A stretch of 64,000 nt of DNA from Bacteroidota bacterium (GTDB lineage: Bacteria > Bacteroidota > Bacteroidia > Chitinophagales > Chitinophagaceae). The stretch covers positions 1-64,000 of the forward strand of contig JAUZOE010000016.1 in NCBI GenBank assembly GCA_030706605.1, given 5' to 3'. The notes below the pieces were generated by a model. It saw nothing but the letters and a program-made list of their open reading frames with translations. It was not told the DNA's origin and did no database searches. Positions 25,880 to 35,298 of the stretch are shown here, in pieces; positions within the stretch are counted from its first letter, which is position 1, and the number at the start of each line of letters is the position of its first letter. A program made the position numbers and the translations under genes.

Positions 25880-26644
25880 ATGTTTGAATTAAAAGAAAAA
25901 ATAGCCGTTGTTACCGGTAGTGGTAGTGGAATCGGAAAAGCAGTAGCATTACTCTTTGCTAAACAAGGAGCAGTGGTACATATTTTAGACCTGAATGAAG
26001 ATGCATGCAAGGCAACCGAAAAGGAAATACGAGATACCGGTGGAAAAGCATTTATGCATGTATGTAATGTTACAGTTCAGCAGCAGGTAATTGATGTTTT
26101 TAATAAAATTGGCCAGGTTGATATTAGCGTAAACAGCGCAGGCATATCTCATATTGGAAATGTAGAAAGTACTACAGAAAATGATTTTGACCGCATATAC
26201 AATGTGAATGTAAAAGGAGTTTATAATTGCCTGAAAGCTGCAGTATCCATTATGAAAAAAAATAAAAAAGGCGTTATTATCAATCTTGCTTCAGTTGCAA
26301 GCAGTGTAGGTTTGCAAGATCGGTTTGCCTATTCTATGAGTAAAGGCGCTGTATATGCAATGACTTTGTCTGTAGCAAAAGATTATATTGATGATGGCAT
26401 CAGGTGTAATTGCATTTCTCCTGCAAGAGTCCATACTCCCTTTGTAGATGATTTTATCAAAAAAAATTACCAGGGCAAAGAAAAAGAAATGTTTGAAAAA
26501 CTATCAAAAACCCAGCCTATTGGCAGAATGGGCAGACCAGAAGAAATTGCCAGCCTGATCCTGTTCCTATGTTCTGACGAAGCTTCCTTTATTACAGGAT
26601 GCGATTATCCTATTGATGGGGGATTTATTAAACTCAATAATTAA
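25880..26644 (+). CDS. SDR oxidoreductase, probable 2-keto-3-deoxy-L-fuconate dehydrogenase
   Basis: A 254-residue classical short-chain dehydrogenase. The NAD-binding motif TGSGSGIGKA starts near residue 12, NSAG follows near 86, the catalytic Ser is in LASVAS and YSMSK gives YxxxK intact. A complete Rossmann core and C-terminus (DYPIDGGFIK) are present. Placed 35 bases after the mutarotase and 32 bases before an FAH hydrolase, it best fits oxidation of 2-keto-3-deoxy-L-fuconate to the 2,4-diketo acid. The alternative is that it is the fucose dehydrogenase; sequence alone cannot settle this. Confidence 0.9.
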   Translation: MFELKEKIAVVTGSGSGIGKAVALLFAKQGAVVHILDLNEDACKATEKEIRDTGGKAFMHVCNVTVQQQVIDVFNKIGQVDISVNSAGISHIGNVESTTENDFDRIYNVNVKGVYNCLKAAVSIMKKNKKGVIINLASVASSVGLQDRFAYSMSKGAVYAMTLSVAKDYIDDGIRCNCISPARVHTPFVDDFIKKNYQGKEKEMFEKLSKTQPIGRMGRPEEIASLILFLCSDEASFITGCDYPIDGGFIKLNN

Positions 26645-26676
26645 TTAAATAGTTACTTTTTAAAAAATAATGATAA

Positions 26677-27531
26677 ATGAAACTGATACGTTTTGGTGAA
26701 ATTAATAATGAAAAACCAGGAATTATAATTGATGATGAATATTATGATACCTCAGCCTTTGGAGAAGATTATAATGAATCTTTTTTTGAATCAGATGGTC
26801 TGAGCCGGTTGCAAAAATTTATTGAGTCTAATATAAGGCAGCTTCCAAAAATTTCAAAAGATATACGATTGGGAAGCCCGATTGCACGACCTTCGAAAAT
26901 AATCTGTGTCGGTTTGAATTATGCTGATCATGCCAAAGAGACCAAGGCTGCCACTCCTTCTGAACCAATTATATTTTTTAAAGCTACTTCTGCTTTATGT
27001 GGCCCTAATGATGATGTTATTATCCCAAAGAACTCAAAAAAAACGGACTGGGAAGTGGAACTGGCAGTAGTGATTGGTAAGAAAGCTTCGTATGTAGATG
27101 AAGCAGAGGCTTTGGGTTATGTGGCAGGGTATTGCCTGCATAATGACCTGAGCGAAAGGGAATTTCAAATTGAAAAAAACGGGCAATGGGTGAAAGGAAA
27201 AAGTTGCGATACTTTTGCGCCACTAGGACCCTTTATGGCAACACAGGATGAAATTGCCGATGTGGACAATCTTCGTTTATGGTTAACTGTTAATAATAAT
27301 AAAATGCAGGACGGCAATACTTCCAATCTTATTTTTAAAATTCCATTTATTGTTTCTTATATAAGTCAATTCATGACCTTACTCCCTGGAGATGTGATTT
27401 CAACAGGCACTCCGGCCGGTGTTGGTTTGGGAATGAACCCACAGGTGTATTTAAAAGATGGAGATATAGTAGAATTAGGAATAGATGGCTTGGGAACTGC
27501 GAAGCAAAATTTAGTGGCTTATTCGAAATAA
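26677..27531 (+). CDS. Fumarylacetoacetate hydrolase family, probable 2,4-diketo-3-deoxy-L-fuconate hydrolase
   Basis: A 284-residue FAH-superfamily enzyme. A small N-terminal domain is followed by the FAH fold: ICVGLNYADHAKE near residue 77, the metal-binding DWEVELAVVIGK, HNDLSEREFQ and STGTPAGVG. Family members cleave C-C bonds of acylpyruvates. In the non-phosphorylated fucose route such an enzyme splits the diketo acid to pyruvate and lactate, which matches its position directly behind the SDR gene. Substrate is inferred from context. Confidence 0.91.
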   Translation: MKLIRFGEINNEKPGIIIDDEYYDTSAFGEDYNESFFESDGLSRLQKFIESNIRQLPKISKDIRLGSPIARPSKIICVGLNYADHAKETKAATPSEPIIFFKATSALCGPNDDVIIPKNSKKTDWEVELAVVIGKKASYVDEAEALGYVAGYCLHNDLSEREFQIEKNGQWVKGKSCDTFAPLGPFMATQDEIADVDNLRLWLTVNNNKMQDGNTSNLIFKIPFIVSYISQFMTLLPGDVISTGTPAGVGLGMNPQVYLKDGDIVELGIDGLGTAKQNLVAYSK

Positions 27532-27642
27532 GGATACTAAAATGCATAAGGCGAAATTGATTGGAGATATATCATAAAAGAACAAAAATTCCTCTAGCAA
27601 TTGAGTGTTACTTCTTCCATAATACCAAACAAATATTTTTAG

Positions 27643-28986
27643 ATGAAATTGAATACTCTCATTCTCAGTTTAGTTATTACCATAGCCTGTATTTTCAATT
27701 TACAGGCCCAGGAAAATTACAAACCTTCGCCTGCAAATTTAAAAGCAAGGGAATGGTTTAGTAATGCACGGTTTGGCATGTTCATTCATTGGGGAGCGTT
27801 CAGCGTATTAGGAGATGGAGAATGGGTAATGAACAACCGTAATATTAAAGTCCAGGATTATAAAAGGCTAATGAATATATTTAACCCCCAGGAATTTGAT
27901 GCTAAAAAATGGGTAAGTGTAGCCAAAAATGCGGGGATGAAATACATCACATTTATTACAAGGCATCATGATGGTTTTAGTAACTGGGATACTAAAGTCT
28001 CTGATTGGAAAATAACCAATACACCTTATGGAAAGGATGTCTTAAAACAATTGGCGGCTGAATGTCACAGGCAAGGGATTAAATTATTTCTCTATTATTC
28101 CCTTCTTGATTGGTCCCGCAGTGATTACCAGTATGAAACCGGTAGAACCGGTAAAGGAACAGGCAGGACTCAAAAAAGTGACTGGCCTTCCTATATTAAT
28201 TTCATGAAAAAACAGTTAACAGAATTACTGACCAATTACGGAGAAATATCCGGTATTTGGTTTGATGGTTATTGGGATCAAACCGCACCCGAAGGCGCAG
28301 TTGACAGAAGTTCAAGAGTGGATTGGCATTTAGGGGAAATTTATGGATTGATTCATAAATTGCAACCGCAATGTATGATTGGAAACAATCACCATTTAAC
28401 CCCTCTACCCGGAGAAGATTTTCAAATGTTTGAACGCGATTTGCCTGGTGAAAATAAATCTGGCCTTAGTTTTCAGAAAGCTTCCCAAAAACTACCCTTG
28501 GAAACCTGTGAAACCTTAAACGATTCCTGGGGATTTAATATTACAGATGACAAATATAAATCGGCACATAAAATTATCCGTTTGCTGGTAAGCGCTGCAA
28601 GCTTAAACGCCAATTTATTATTAAATATAGGTCCATTGCCAAATGGTGTTATCCAGCCCGAATTTACTTCAAGGCTTGACAGTGCCGGAAGATGGCTGAA
28701 AAAGTATGGAACTTCGGTTTATGATACAAAAGGAAGTAGCCTCAAAAAACAAACATGGGGAGTTATCACAGAGAAAAATAATGAAATTTACCTGCATGTA
28801 TTTGATAGGTATACCACTTCAATAATCATTGATAGTTTTCCTTATAAACCGGGGAAGATGGTTTCTTTAATTGATAATTCACCTGTAAAATATGTTTATA
28901 AAAACGGCCAGCTAGAGGTTGATTTAAACGGTTTGCATCGTGATGATTTTGATACGGTTTTTAAATTTGAAATAACCCGGAAATAA
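27643..28986 (+). CDS. Alpha-L-fucosidase (GH29), second paralogue
   Basis: A 447-residue exported enzyme with signal peptide (about residues 1-22, ending LQAQ). The GH29 barrel has FGMFIHWGAFSV, the histidine pair in TRHHDGFSNWD, and the nucleophile Asp in GIWFDGYWD. The C-terminal part is a short beta domain without the discoidin-like module of the first fucosidase (22740). The two are clearly different subfamilies, so they may serve different linkages. It sits between the FAH gene and the lactonase gene, six bases ahead of the latter. Confidence 0.93.
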   Translation: MKLNTLILSLVITIACIFNLQAQENYKPSPANLKAREWFSNARFGMFIHWGAFSVLGDGEWVMNNRNIKVQDYKRLMNIFNPQEFDAKKWVSVAKNAGMKYITFITRHHDGFSNWDTKVSDWKITNTPYGKDVLKQLAAECHRQGIKLFLYYSLLDWSRSDYQYETGRTGKGTGRTQKSDWPSYINFMKKQLTELLTNYGEISGIWFDGYWDQTAPEGAVDRSSRVDWHLGEIYGLIHKLQPQCMIGNNHHLTPLPGEDFQMFERDLPGENKSGLSFQKASQKLPLETCETLNDSWGFNITDDKYKSAHKIIRLLVSAASLNANLLLNIGPLPNGVIQPEFTSRLDSAGRWLKKYGTSVYDTKGSSLKKQTWGVITEKNNEIYLHVFDRYTTSIIIDSFPYKPGKMVSLIDNSPVKYVYKNGQLEVDLNGLHRDDFDTVFKFEITRK

Positions 28987-28992
28987 AAATTC

Positions 28993-29820
28993 ATGAGAAT
29001 TGATGCCCATCAACATTTTTGGATATATGATTCAGTTCGTGATGCGTGGATTAATGATGAGATGCAGATTCTGAAAAAAAATTTTTTACCGGAAGATTTG
29101 TTGCCTGTCTTGCAGGAAAATAATATAGATGGATGTGTTGCTGTACAAGCAGATCAATCATTGGATGAGACCAAATTTTTGTTGAAATTGGCTGATGAAA
29201 ACAATTTTATTAAGGGCGTAGTTGGATGGATCGATTTGCGGGCAGATAATCTTGAAGCGCAATTAGAAAAATTGAGTTCTTTTAAAAAACTCAAAGGTTT
29301 TCGCCATATAGTTCAGGCAGAAGAGCAGGAAGATTTTTTATTAAGAGATGATTTTTGTAAAGGCATTTCATTGTTGAAAAAACATGGATTTACTTATGAT
29401 ATTCTTATTTATCCAAAACAATTGAAGAGTGCTATACAATTTGTAAAACGTTTTCCGGATCAATTTTTTATAGTAGATCATTTGGCAAAGCCAAATATCA
29501 AGGAAAGGAAAATGGAAGAGTGGAAAAATGAAATAAAAATGATTGCGGAGTTTACAAATGTTTATTGTAAACTATCCGGCATGGTTACTGAAGCCGATTG
29601 GGGAAATTGGTCAATAATAGATTTTAAACCTTATATTGAAACTGTATTGGAAAATTTTGGAATTCACAGGGTTATGTTTGGGAGCGATTGGCCAGTTTGT
29701 AGTTTGGCAGCATCTTATCAGCAATGTTGTGAAATTTTAGAAAAAAATACGATTCATTTTTCAGAAGATGAGAAACGCAAACTTTGGGGAGAAAATGTGA
29801 TTCGTTTTTATAATCTTTAA
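28993..29820 (+). CDS. Amidohydrolase family, probable L-fucono-1,5-lactonase
   Basis: A 275-residue TIM-barrel metal-dependent hydrolase. The first metal motif is IDAHQHFW (residues 3-10, HxH), then IVDHLAKPN and the closing MFGSDWPVC Asp. Lactonases with this pattern open fuconolactone, galactarolactone or similar sugar lactones. Between a fucosidase and an SDR it fits hydrolysis of L-fuconolactone to L-fuconate. It is cytosolic, with no signal peptide. The SDR gene follows after ten bases. Confidence 0.9.
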   Translation: MRIDAHQHFWIYDSVRDAWINDEMQILKKNFLPEDLLPVLQENNIDGCVAVQADQSLDETKFLLKLADENNFIKGVVGWIDLRADNLEAQLEKLSSFKKLKGFRHIVQAEEQEDFLLRDDFCKGISLLKKHGFTYDILIYPKQLKSAIQFVKRFPDQFFIVDHLAKPNIKERKMEEWKNEIKMIAEFTNVYCKLSGMVTEADWGNWSIIDFKPYIETVLENFGIHRVMFGSDWPVCSLAASYQQCCEILEKNTIHFSEDEKRKLWGENVIRFYNL

Positions 29821-29830
29821 AAATTTAGTT

Positions 29831-30610
29831 ATGGATTTACAATTAAAAGACAAAGTAATTATTGTAACAGGCGGTGCAAAAGGAATAGGTGAAGGCATCG
29901 TAAGAGTATTGGCCGCCGAAGGGGCTATATGTGTAATAGTTGGGAGAAATGAAAATGATAATTTGAAATTGTGTAATGAGTTGTCATCAGATAAAGTAGA
30001 AATATCCCAGGTGGTTGCAGAATTAAGTAACCCTGATGAAAGTGAAAAAGCGGTAAAACAAGTTATTGAAAAATATGGCAGGATTGATGGATTGGTAAAT
30101 AATGCGGGGCTTAATGATGGAGTAGGGCTGGAGAATGGCAATTATGAAAGCTTTGTATCAAGCTTGCATAAAACTTTAATCCATTATTATCTAATGGCGC
30201 ATTTTGCTTTGCCAGAGCTCAAAAAGCAGAAAGGATCTATTGTGAATATCACTTCTAAAGCTGCTGAAACAGGACAAGGAAATACTTCTGGTTATGCTGC
30301 ATCTAATGGAGGCCGTAATGCGCTTACAAGAGAATGGGCAGTAGAGTTGTTGAAATATGGCATACGTGTAAATGCAATTGTAATAGCAGAATGCTGGACA
30401 CCGCAATATGAAAAGTGGATTCAGACTATACCAAATTCCGAAGAAAAATTAAAAGAGATTAAATCCAGGATCCCATTGGGAAAACGCATGACTACACCAG
30501 AAGAACTTGGAAATATGGCAGCTTTTCTTTTGTCTGAAAAATCAAGTCATACTACCGGGCAATTGTTTCATGTTGATGGTGGTTATGTTCATTTGGACAG
30601 GGCTTTGTAA
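29831..30610 (+). CDS. SDR oxidoreductase, probable L-fucose dehydrogenase, with YxxxN in place of YxxxK
   Basis: A 259-residue short-chain dehydrogenase. The cofactor motif TGGAKGIGEG is near residue 12, NNAG near 90, and the catalytic Ser in ITSKAAE. The active-site Tyr (residue 155, codon 30293-30295) is followed four residues on by Asn159 (AAT at 30305-30307), where almost all active SDR enzymes have Lys. The region NAIVIAECWTPQY resembles L-fucose dehydrogenases. Last gene of the locus, it would start the route by making fuconolactone. Activity despite the missing Lys is open. Confidence 0.85.
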   Translation: MDLQLKDKVIIVTGGAKGIGEGIVRVLAAEGAICVIVGRNENDNLKLCNELSSDKVEISQVVAELSNPDESEKAVKQVIEKYGRIDGLVNNAGLNDGVGLENGNYESFVSSLHKTLIHYYLMAHFALPELKKQKGSIVNITSKAAETGQGNTSGYAASNGGRNALTREWAVELLKYGIRVNAIVIAECWTPQYEKWIQTIPNSEEKLKEIKSRIPLGKRMTTPEELGNMAAFLLSEKSSHTTGQLFHVDGGYVHLDRAL

Positions 30611-30702
30611 TTTCTCCATCAGTATAATGAAAAACATGGCAGGCTGGATCGTGACATTTCAGATAGCACCAATTAAATATTTCTGTAAGGAAGCAATTGG
30701 AA

Positions 30703-31341
30703 TTATCCCAAATAAGGATTATTCTTCATTTCATTTTCAATGGTAGTGACTGGACCATGGCCACTATAAACTTTTACATCCCCCGGTAGTTTAAAAAGTT
30801 TTCCTTTTATATTTCTTACCAGGTCTTCATGGCTTCCATAGGGCAGATCGGTACGGCCAATGCTGTTTTGAAACAGTACATCACCACCGATGATAAAATG
30901 TTGGTTGGCGCAATAAAAGCAAATACTTCCCGGCGAATGTCCTGGTGCATGTATTACTTCAAGTTCATCTTCTCTTAAAGAAATAATATTTCCTTCTTCC
31001 AGGAAAATAATATCTCCCTCGTAATTGTCAAATGGTAGATTGAACATTAATCCTGAAGTGGGAGCCATTTCGAGGATGGGTTTTTCCATGGAGTGAACCC
31101 TTAGCGTTAGCCCATATTCTTCTGCGATAAATTTATTGCCAAATACATGATCGAGGTGGCAATGGGTATTCAGCAAAATTTTGGGCTGTAATTTGTTAAG
31201 AATTATAAAAGATTTCAGTTCGTCCTTTTCCTGGTCGAAATAGCAACCAGGATCAATAATGATGCATTCTCTGTGCTCATTGTAGAGCAGGTAAGTGTTT
31301 TCATGCACAGGATTAAATGTAAAAGCTTTAATTTGAAACAT
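30703..31341 (-). CDS. MBL-fold metallo-hydrolase (glyoxalase II-like)
   Basis: A 212-residue cytosolic metallo-beta-lactamase-fold protein. The metal motif THCHLDH (HxHxDH), then HAPGHSPGS, GGDVLFQNSIGRTD and the final SGHGP match the glyoxalase II/YcbL-type subgroup that hydrolyses thioesters or related compounds. No partner gene gives the substrate. Transcribed on the minus strand, convergent with the fucose locus; 92 bases between them show no strong hairpin. Confidence 0.9.
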   Translation of the reverse strand: MFQIKAFTFNPVHENTYLLYNEHRECIIIDPGCYFDQEKDELKSFIILNKLQPKILLNTHCHLDHVFGNKFIAEEYGLTLRVHSMEKPILEMAPTSGLMFNLPFDNYEGDIIFLEEGNIISLREDELEVIHAPGHSPGSICFYCANQHFIIGGDVLFQNSIGRTDLPYGSHEDLVRNIKGKLFKLPGDVKVYSGHGPVTTIENEMKNNPYLG

Positions 31342-31424
31342 ATTTATTATTAGGGGTCTTTAAATTCATTTCATTGATTAACCTGAAACGATTAATTTTA
31401 GGGTAATTATATAACCTAAAGCAC

Positions 31425-34400
31425 ATGCAAGTTCACAAGAATAGAATTGACAAAAAAATATTTCTGCTTACTTCATTTTTTTTAGCTCTTGCAACAATTG
31501 CCAGCTCACAGGTAAGTAGTGTAGAATTTGGTAAGAACAGGGTACAGTATAAAAATTTTAAATGGCAATATTACCAAACACAAAATATTAATGCTTACTT
31601 CAACCAGGATGGAAAGGAGATTGCAAAATACGTGGCTCAGATAGCTGAAGAAGAACTTCCCGGAATTGAGAAGTTTGTAGAGTATAGTCTGCAACGCCGT
31701 GCTAATATTGTGATCTATAATAGCTTTGCTGATATGCAGCAAAGCAATATTGGCCTGGGCATTGACTGGCAGAACGCAGGTGGGTTGACCAAATTAGTGA
31801 ATAATAAGATGATTGTTTATTTTGACGGCAATCATGCAGATCTCCGTCGACAGGTGAGAGAAGGTCTTGCTAACATTCTTACACAAAATATTTTATTTGG
31901 CAATGATCTTGGAGAAGTGGCAGGCAACCAGGCTTTACTGGATCTGCCACAGTGGCTCATTGATGGGTATGTGGCTTACGTAGGGCAAAACTGGAGCACA
32001 GAACTGGATGATGAATTAAAAAGTGAAATACTGAGCGGTGATTATAAAAATTTTTACCAGTTTGCTTTTGATAAACCTTTGCTGGCCGGGCATGCCTTCT
32101 GGTATTATATTGAAGAAAGATACCACAGGGAAAACACAACTTATTTATTTTATCTCGCAAGAATATATAAAAGTTTGAACAAAGCATCGCTGCAGGTTAC
32201 GAAACGAAAAAAATTCAAAGATGTACTTGCTGATTTTATGGAATATGAGGAAGATAAATACGATAAAGATATCAGGCGCCGGAAATATTACCCTAAAGGA
32301 AGTGAAGTGGCTACTGAAACTATTGGCAAAAGAGTAGATTATTTTCATTTTAATGTAAACCCCAATAAACGGAATAGCACTTTTGCTGTGGCACAGTATA
32401 AAAAAGGGCAATACCGTTTATTACTTGATGATGGATACAATGAGGTTAAAACGCTTTTGAAATTTGGGACAAAAAGTAAACTGGATGAAATAAATCCTAA
32501 TTACCCGATGATGGCCTGGGATCCTAAAGGAACAAGGCTTTCTGTTGTTTATGAAGAGGAAGGAAGAATCAAACTTTTTGTTTATGATGCCATTACAAGG
32601 GTGAAACCTTATAAAAAGGATTTAACACCTTTCTTTGACCAGGTGCAGGATATGAAATATATGATGAACAGCCAGACTTTGCTTTTCAGTGCAGTAAAAA
32701 ATGGCCATTCAGATATTTATACCTATGATATTGAAAATGAAAAGCTAAAGCAAATTACCAACGATGTATATGACGATCTGGATCCATCGTTTGTAGCTTT
32801 TCCGAATAAAACCGGGATTATTTTTTCCAGTAACCGGCCCGACGCGAATGCCAGGGGAGGAGATACTTCTTTGCTCAAAAACCGTTTTAATATTTTCCTG
32901 ATTACTGATTTTAATACTAATAAATCAGCGCTAAACCAGGTAACTCAATTGACAAATTTAAAATTTGGTGATGCACGTTTCCCATCTCAATATAATGATA
33001 ATCATTTCACATTTGTAAGTGATCAAAATGGTATCGGTAACCGTTATGCAGGGTTTTTTACTACCAAAAGTGACGGAGTAGATACGTTAGTACTGATAGG
33101 AGATGATATTTTGCGAAATCCTTCCTTACCGGAAATAGATTCTACATTAAAGGTGTATAACAAACCAGATGTCGATTCGGTGGCTATCGTAGCTCTTTCA
33201 AGTGACTCCGCTTATGTTTTTCCTTTGAGCAATTATGCGAGCAGCCTACTGGAAACAAAAGAAGCCGGGGATAATCACCAGGTAAGCGAAGTCACCAGGG
33301 AAAGTGACGAAAAAACGCTTTATAAATTGCGAATTGATGAGAATACATTGAGACGAAGAAATGTAAGCGCTCCTGCAACATCATATATGAAAAAATTAAT
33401 GGAGGCGTCCCGTATTTCGCAAGGACAGGAAATCATCAATAAACCCACAGAAAATTCCAAGCAGGAAGATAATGTCTTTCAGAGTGAGTTCAAGCCCGAA
33501 AAGAAGGATACCACAAATGTGGTAAAGAATAACGATGAGGATTTCCATCCCTCTACCGTATTGGCTTCTGCAAAATTGTATCCTTATAAGCCTCTGAAAT
33601 TTGCTACCGATTATGTAGTAGCCGGTTTTAATAATAATGTACTTGGAACAAAATACCAAACCTATATGGGAGGTTCAGGGCCTGTATCACTTACTTCTAA
33701 TAATGGGCTGAACGGGATTATCAGGCTTGGAATATCTGATGTAATGGAAGATATAAAAATTTCAGGGGGCTTCAGGCTTTCTTCTAACTTAAAAGATAAT
33801 GACTGGCTTTTTCAATTTACCGATCTGAAGAAAAGGTTGGACTGGGGTCTTATGTATTACAGGAATGTGCAAGAGATCGGATTTTCGAATGGCACTACTT
33901 CTTACCCTGGAAAATTATTTTCTAATTTATACCAGGGTAGTATTTCCTATCCTTTTGATGTTACCAAAAGTATACGTTTAAGCGTTGGCGTTAGAAATGA
34001 CAGGGCAGTAGTAAGTTCCGTGGATCCAATTACCATTGGCGCCGCTGATCAATCGAAAAAATATGGATTGATGCATTTGGAATATGTATATGATAATACA
34101 TTGAACCCGGTGCAGAATATATGGAACGGCATTCGGTATAAGGCTTATATAGACTGGAATACACAATTGAGTAACCTGGCTGCAAATGAAGGGCGGTACA
34201 CTTTTAATTTTGGTTTTGATGCAAGAGGGTACTACCCGATTTATCGTAATTTCATTTGGGCAGGAAGAGTGGCGGCTGATTTTAGCTGGGGTAATCAAAA
34301 ATTGATTTATTATCTGGGAGGCATTGATAATTGGTTCTTGTTTGGGAATAATATAAAGACAGACAAAAATGGAAATCAATCTTATCGTTATTTTAATCCT

Positions 34401-34850
34401 GATAATAAGCCTGCGCCGGATATAGATTATGCTTTTCAATCATTGGCAGTAAACCTGCGGGGATTTATTCAAAATGCTGCGAATGGCAATAATGCTACTG
34501 TCATTAACAGTGAATTCAGGTTACCTGTTTTTACTACTTTTTTCAGCAAACCGATTAACAATGCATTTGTCAGAAATTTTCAATTAATTCAGTTTGTTGA
34601 CTTAGGTACAGCCTGGAATGGAGCTTATAACAAACTTGCACGGCCTTCCATTACATATACTGATCCTTCGGACCCGACAGTACAAATAAAAATTAAAGCA
34701 CCTGGTATCGGTCCGTTTCTTGGAGGATATGGATTTGGAGCACGCAGTACACTCTTGGGATATTTTTTAAAGGCAGATGCTGGATGGCCAATGAATGGCT
34801 TTTTCCGGGGAAAACCAATCTGGTATTTTAGCATGGGAATGGATTTTTAG
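31425..34850 (+). CDS. Large exported/outer-membrane protein: peptidase-MA-like, TolB-like propeller, C-terminal barrel
   Basis: An 1141-residue protein with signal peptide (about residues 10-29). Residues ~30-270 resemble the N-terminal region of peptidase-MA-like proteins, but the expected HExxH is replaced by REGLAN, so it is probably not an active peptidase. Residues ~330-560 contain TolB/WD-like blades (DLDPSFVAFPNKTGIIFSSNRPDA). A low-complexity linker (~590-720) follows, and the C-terminal ~400 residues are rich in alternating aromatic strands (YRNVQEIGF, EYVYDNTLNPVQNIWNG) like an outer-membrane beta-barrel ending in MDF. Function unknown; envelope location is inference. Confidence 0.8.
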   Translation: MQVHKNRIDKKIFLLTSFFLALATIASSQVSSVEFGKNRVQYKNFKWQYYQTQNINAYFNQDGKEIAKYVAQIAEEELPGIEKFVEYSLQRRANIVIYNSFADMQQSNIGLGIDWQNAGGLTKLVNNKMIVYFDGNHADLRRQVREGLANILTQNILFGNDLGEVAGNQALLDLPQWLIDGYVAYVGQNWSTELDDELKSEILSGDYKNFYQFAFDKPLLAGHAFWYYIEERYHRENTTYLFYLARIYKSLNKASLQVTKRKKFKDVLADFMEYEEDKYDKDIRRRKYYPKGSEVATETIGKRVDYFHFNVNPNKRNSTFAVAQYKKGQYRLLLDDGYNEVKTLLKFGTKSKLDEINPNYPMMAWDPKGTRLSVVYEEEGRIKLFVYDAITRVKPYKKDLTPFFDQVQDMKYMMNSQTLLFSAVKNGHSDIYTYDIENEKLKQITNDVYDDLDPSFVAFPNKTGIIFSSNRPDANARGGDTSLLKNRFNIFLITDFNTNKSALNQVTQLTNLKFGDARFPSQYNDNHFTFVSDQNGIGNRYAGFFTTKSDGVDTLVLIGDDILRNPSLPEIDSTLKVYNKPDVDSVAIVALSSDSAYVFPLSNYASSLLETKEAGDNHQVSEVTRESDEKTLYKLRIDENTLRRRNVSAPATSYMKKLMEASRISQGQEIINKPTENSKQEDNVFQSEFKPEKKDTTNVVKNNDEDFHPSTVLASAKLYPYKPLKFATDYVVAGFNNNVLGTKYQTYMGGSGPVSLTSNNGLNGIIRLGISDVMEDIKISGGFRLSSNLKDNDWLFQFTDLKKRLDWGLMYYRNVQEIGFSNGTTSYPGKLFSNLYQGSISYPFDVTKSIRLSVGVRNDRAVVSSVDPITIGAADQSKKYGLMHLEYVYDNTLNPVQNIWNGIRYKAYIDWNTQLSNLAANEGRYTFNFGFDARGYYPIYRNFIWAGRVAADFSWGNQKLIYYLGGIDNWFLFGNNIKTDKNGNQSYRYFNPDNKPAPDIDYAFQSLAVNLRGFIQNAANGNNATVINSEFRLPVFTTFFSKPINNAFVRNFQLIQFVDLGTAWNGAYNKLARPSITYTDPSDPTVQIKIKAPGIGPFLGGYGFGARSTLLGYFLKADAGWPMNGFFRGKPIWYFSMGMDF

Positions 34851-34873
34851 CCTGATAGTCTCAGTTAAAATTC

Positions 34874-35245
34874 TCATTTAGAAGACATCAAGGCTAAAAA
34901 CATTTTTATTTTGGGTAAAAAAATAATACATCCAATAATAAAAGAGATGATGGCTGAAAATAATACTGCTGACGCCGACATGTCCTTTATCTTTTTAATC
35001 GATAAGTTATAATCGGAACAAACCATATTGCATAATTTTTCAATGGCAGAATTAATAATTTCAAAACTCAATACAACGGCAAAACAGATTAACAGGATTA
35101 TCCATTCCATTGAGCTTATAGAAAAGTAAATGCCTGCCGCGGTCACCAATATAGCTATAGTAAACTGCACTTGGAAATTCTTTTCATGCAAAAAACAGTC
35201 TTTCAAACCTTCAAAAGCAACTAGAAAAGATTTTAAAACTCTCAT
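34874..35245 (-). CDS. dgkA: Diacylglycerol/undecaprenol kinase family (DgkA)
   Basis: A 123-residue integral membrane kinase with three hydrophobic helices. The N-terminal amphipathic segment (KSFLVAFEGLKDCFLHEKNFQVQ) and the catalytic EIINSAIEKLCN correspond to the E(x)NTAIE motif. In non-enterobacteria these enzymes usually phosphorylate undecaprenol. It is the last gene of a bshA-aminotransferase-dgkA minus-strand operon, with a 53-base gap before it. The Ser in place of the usual Thr (NSAIE) is conservative. Confidence 0.88.
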   Translation of the reverse strand: MRVLKSFLVAFEGLKDCFLHEKNFQVQFTIAILVTAAGIYFSISSMEWIILLICFAVVLSFEIINSAIEKLCNMVCSDYNLSIKKIKDMSASAVLFSAIISFIIGCIIFLPKIKMFLALMSSK

Positions 35246-35298
35246 GATATTTTTTTAAAGAAATGAATGGAAGTAATAAGAAATACTTCACAAAAGTA

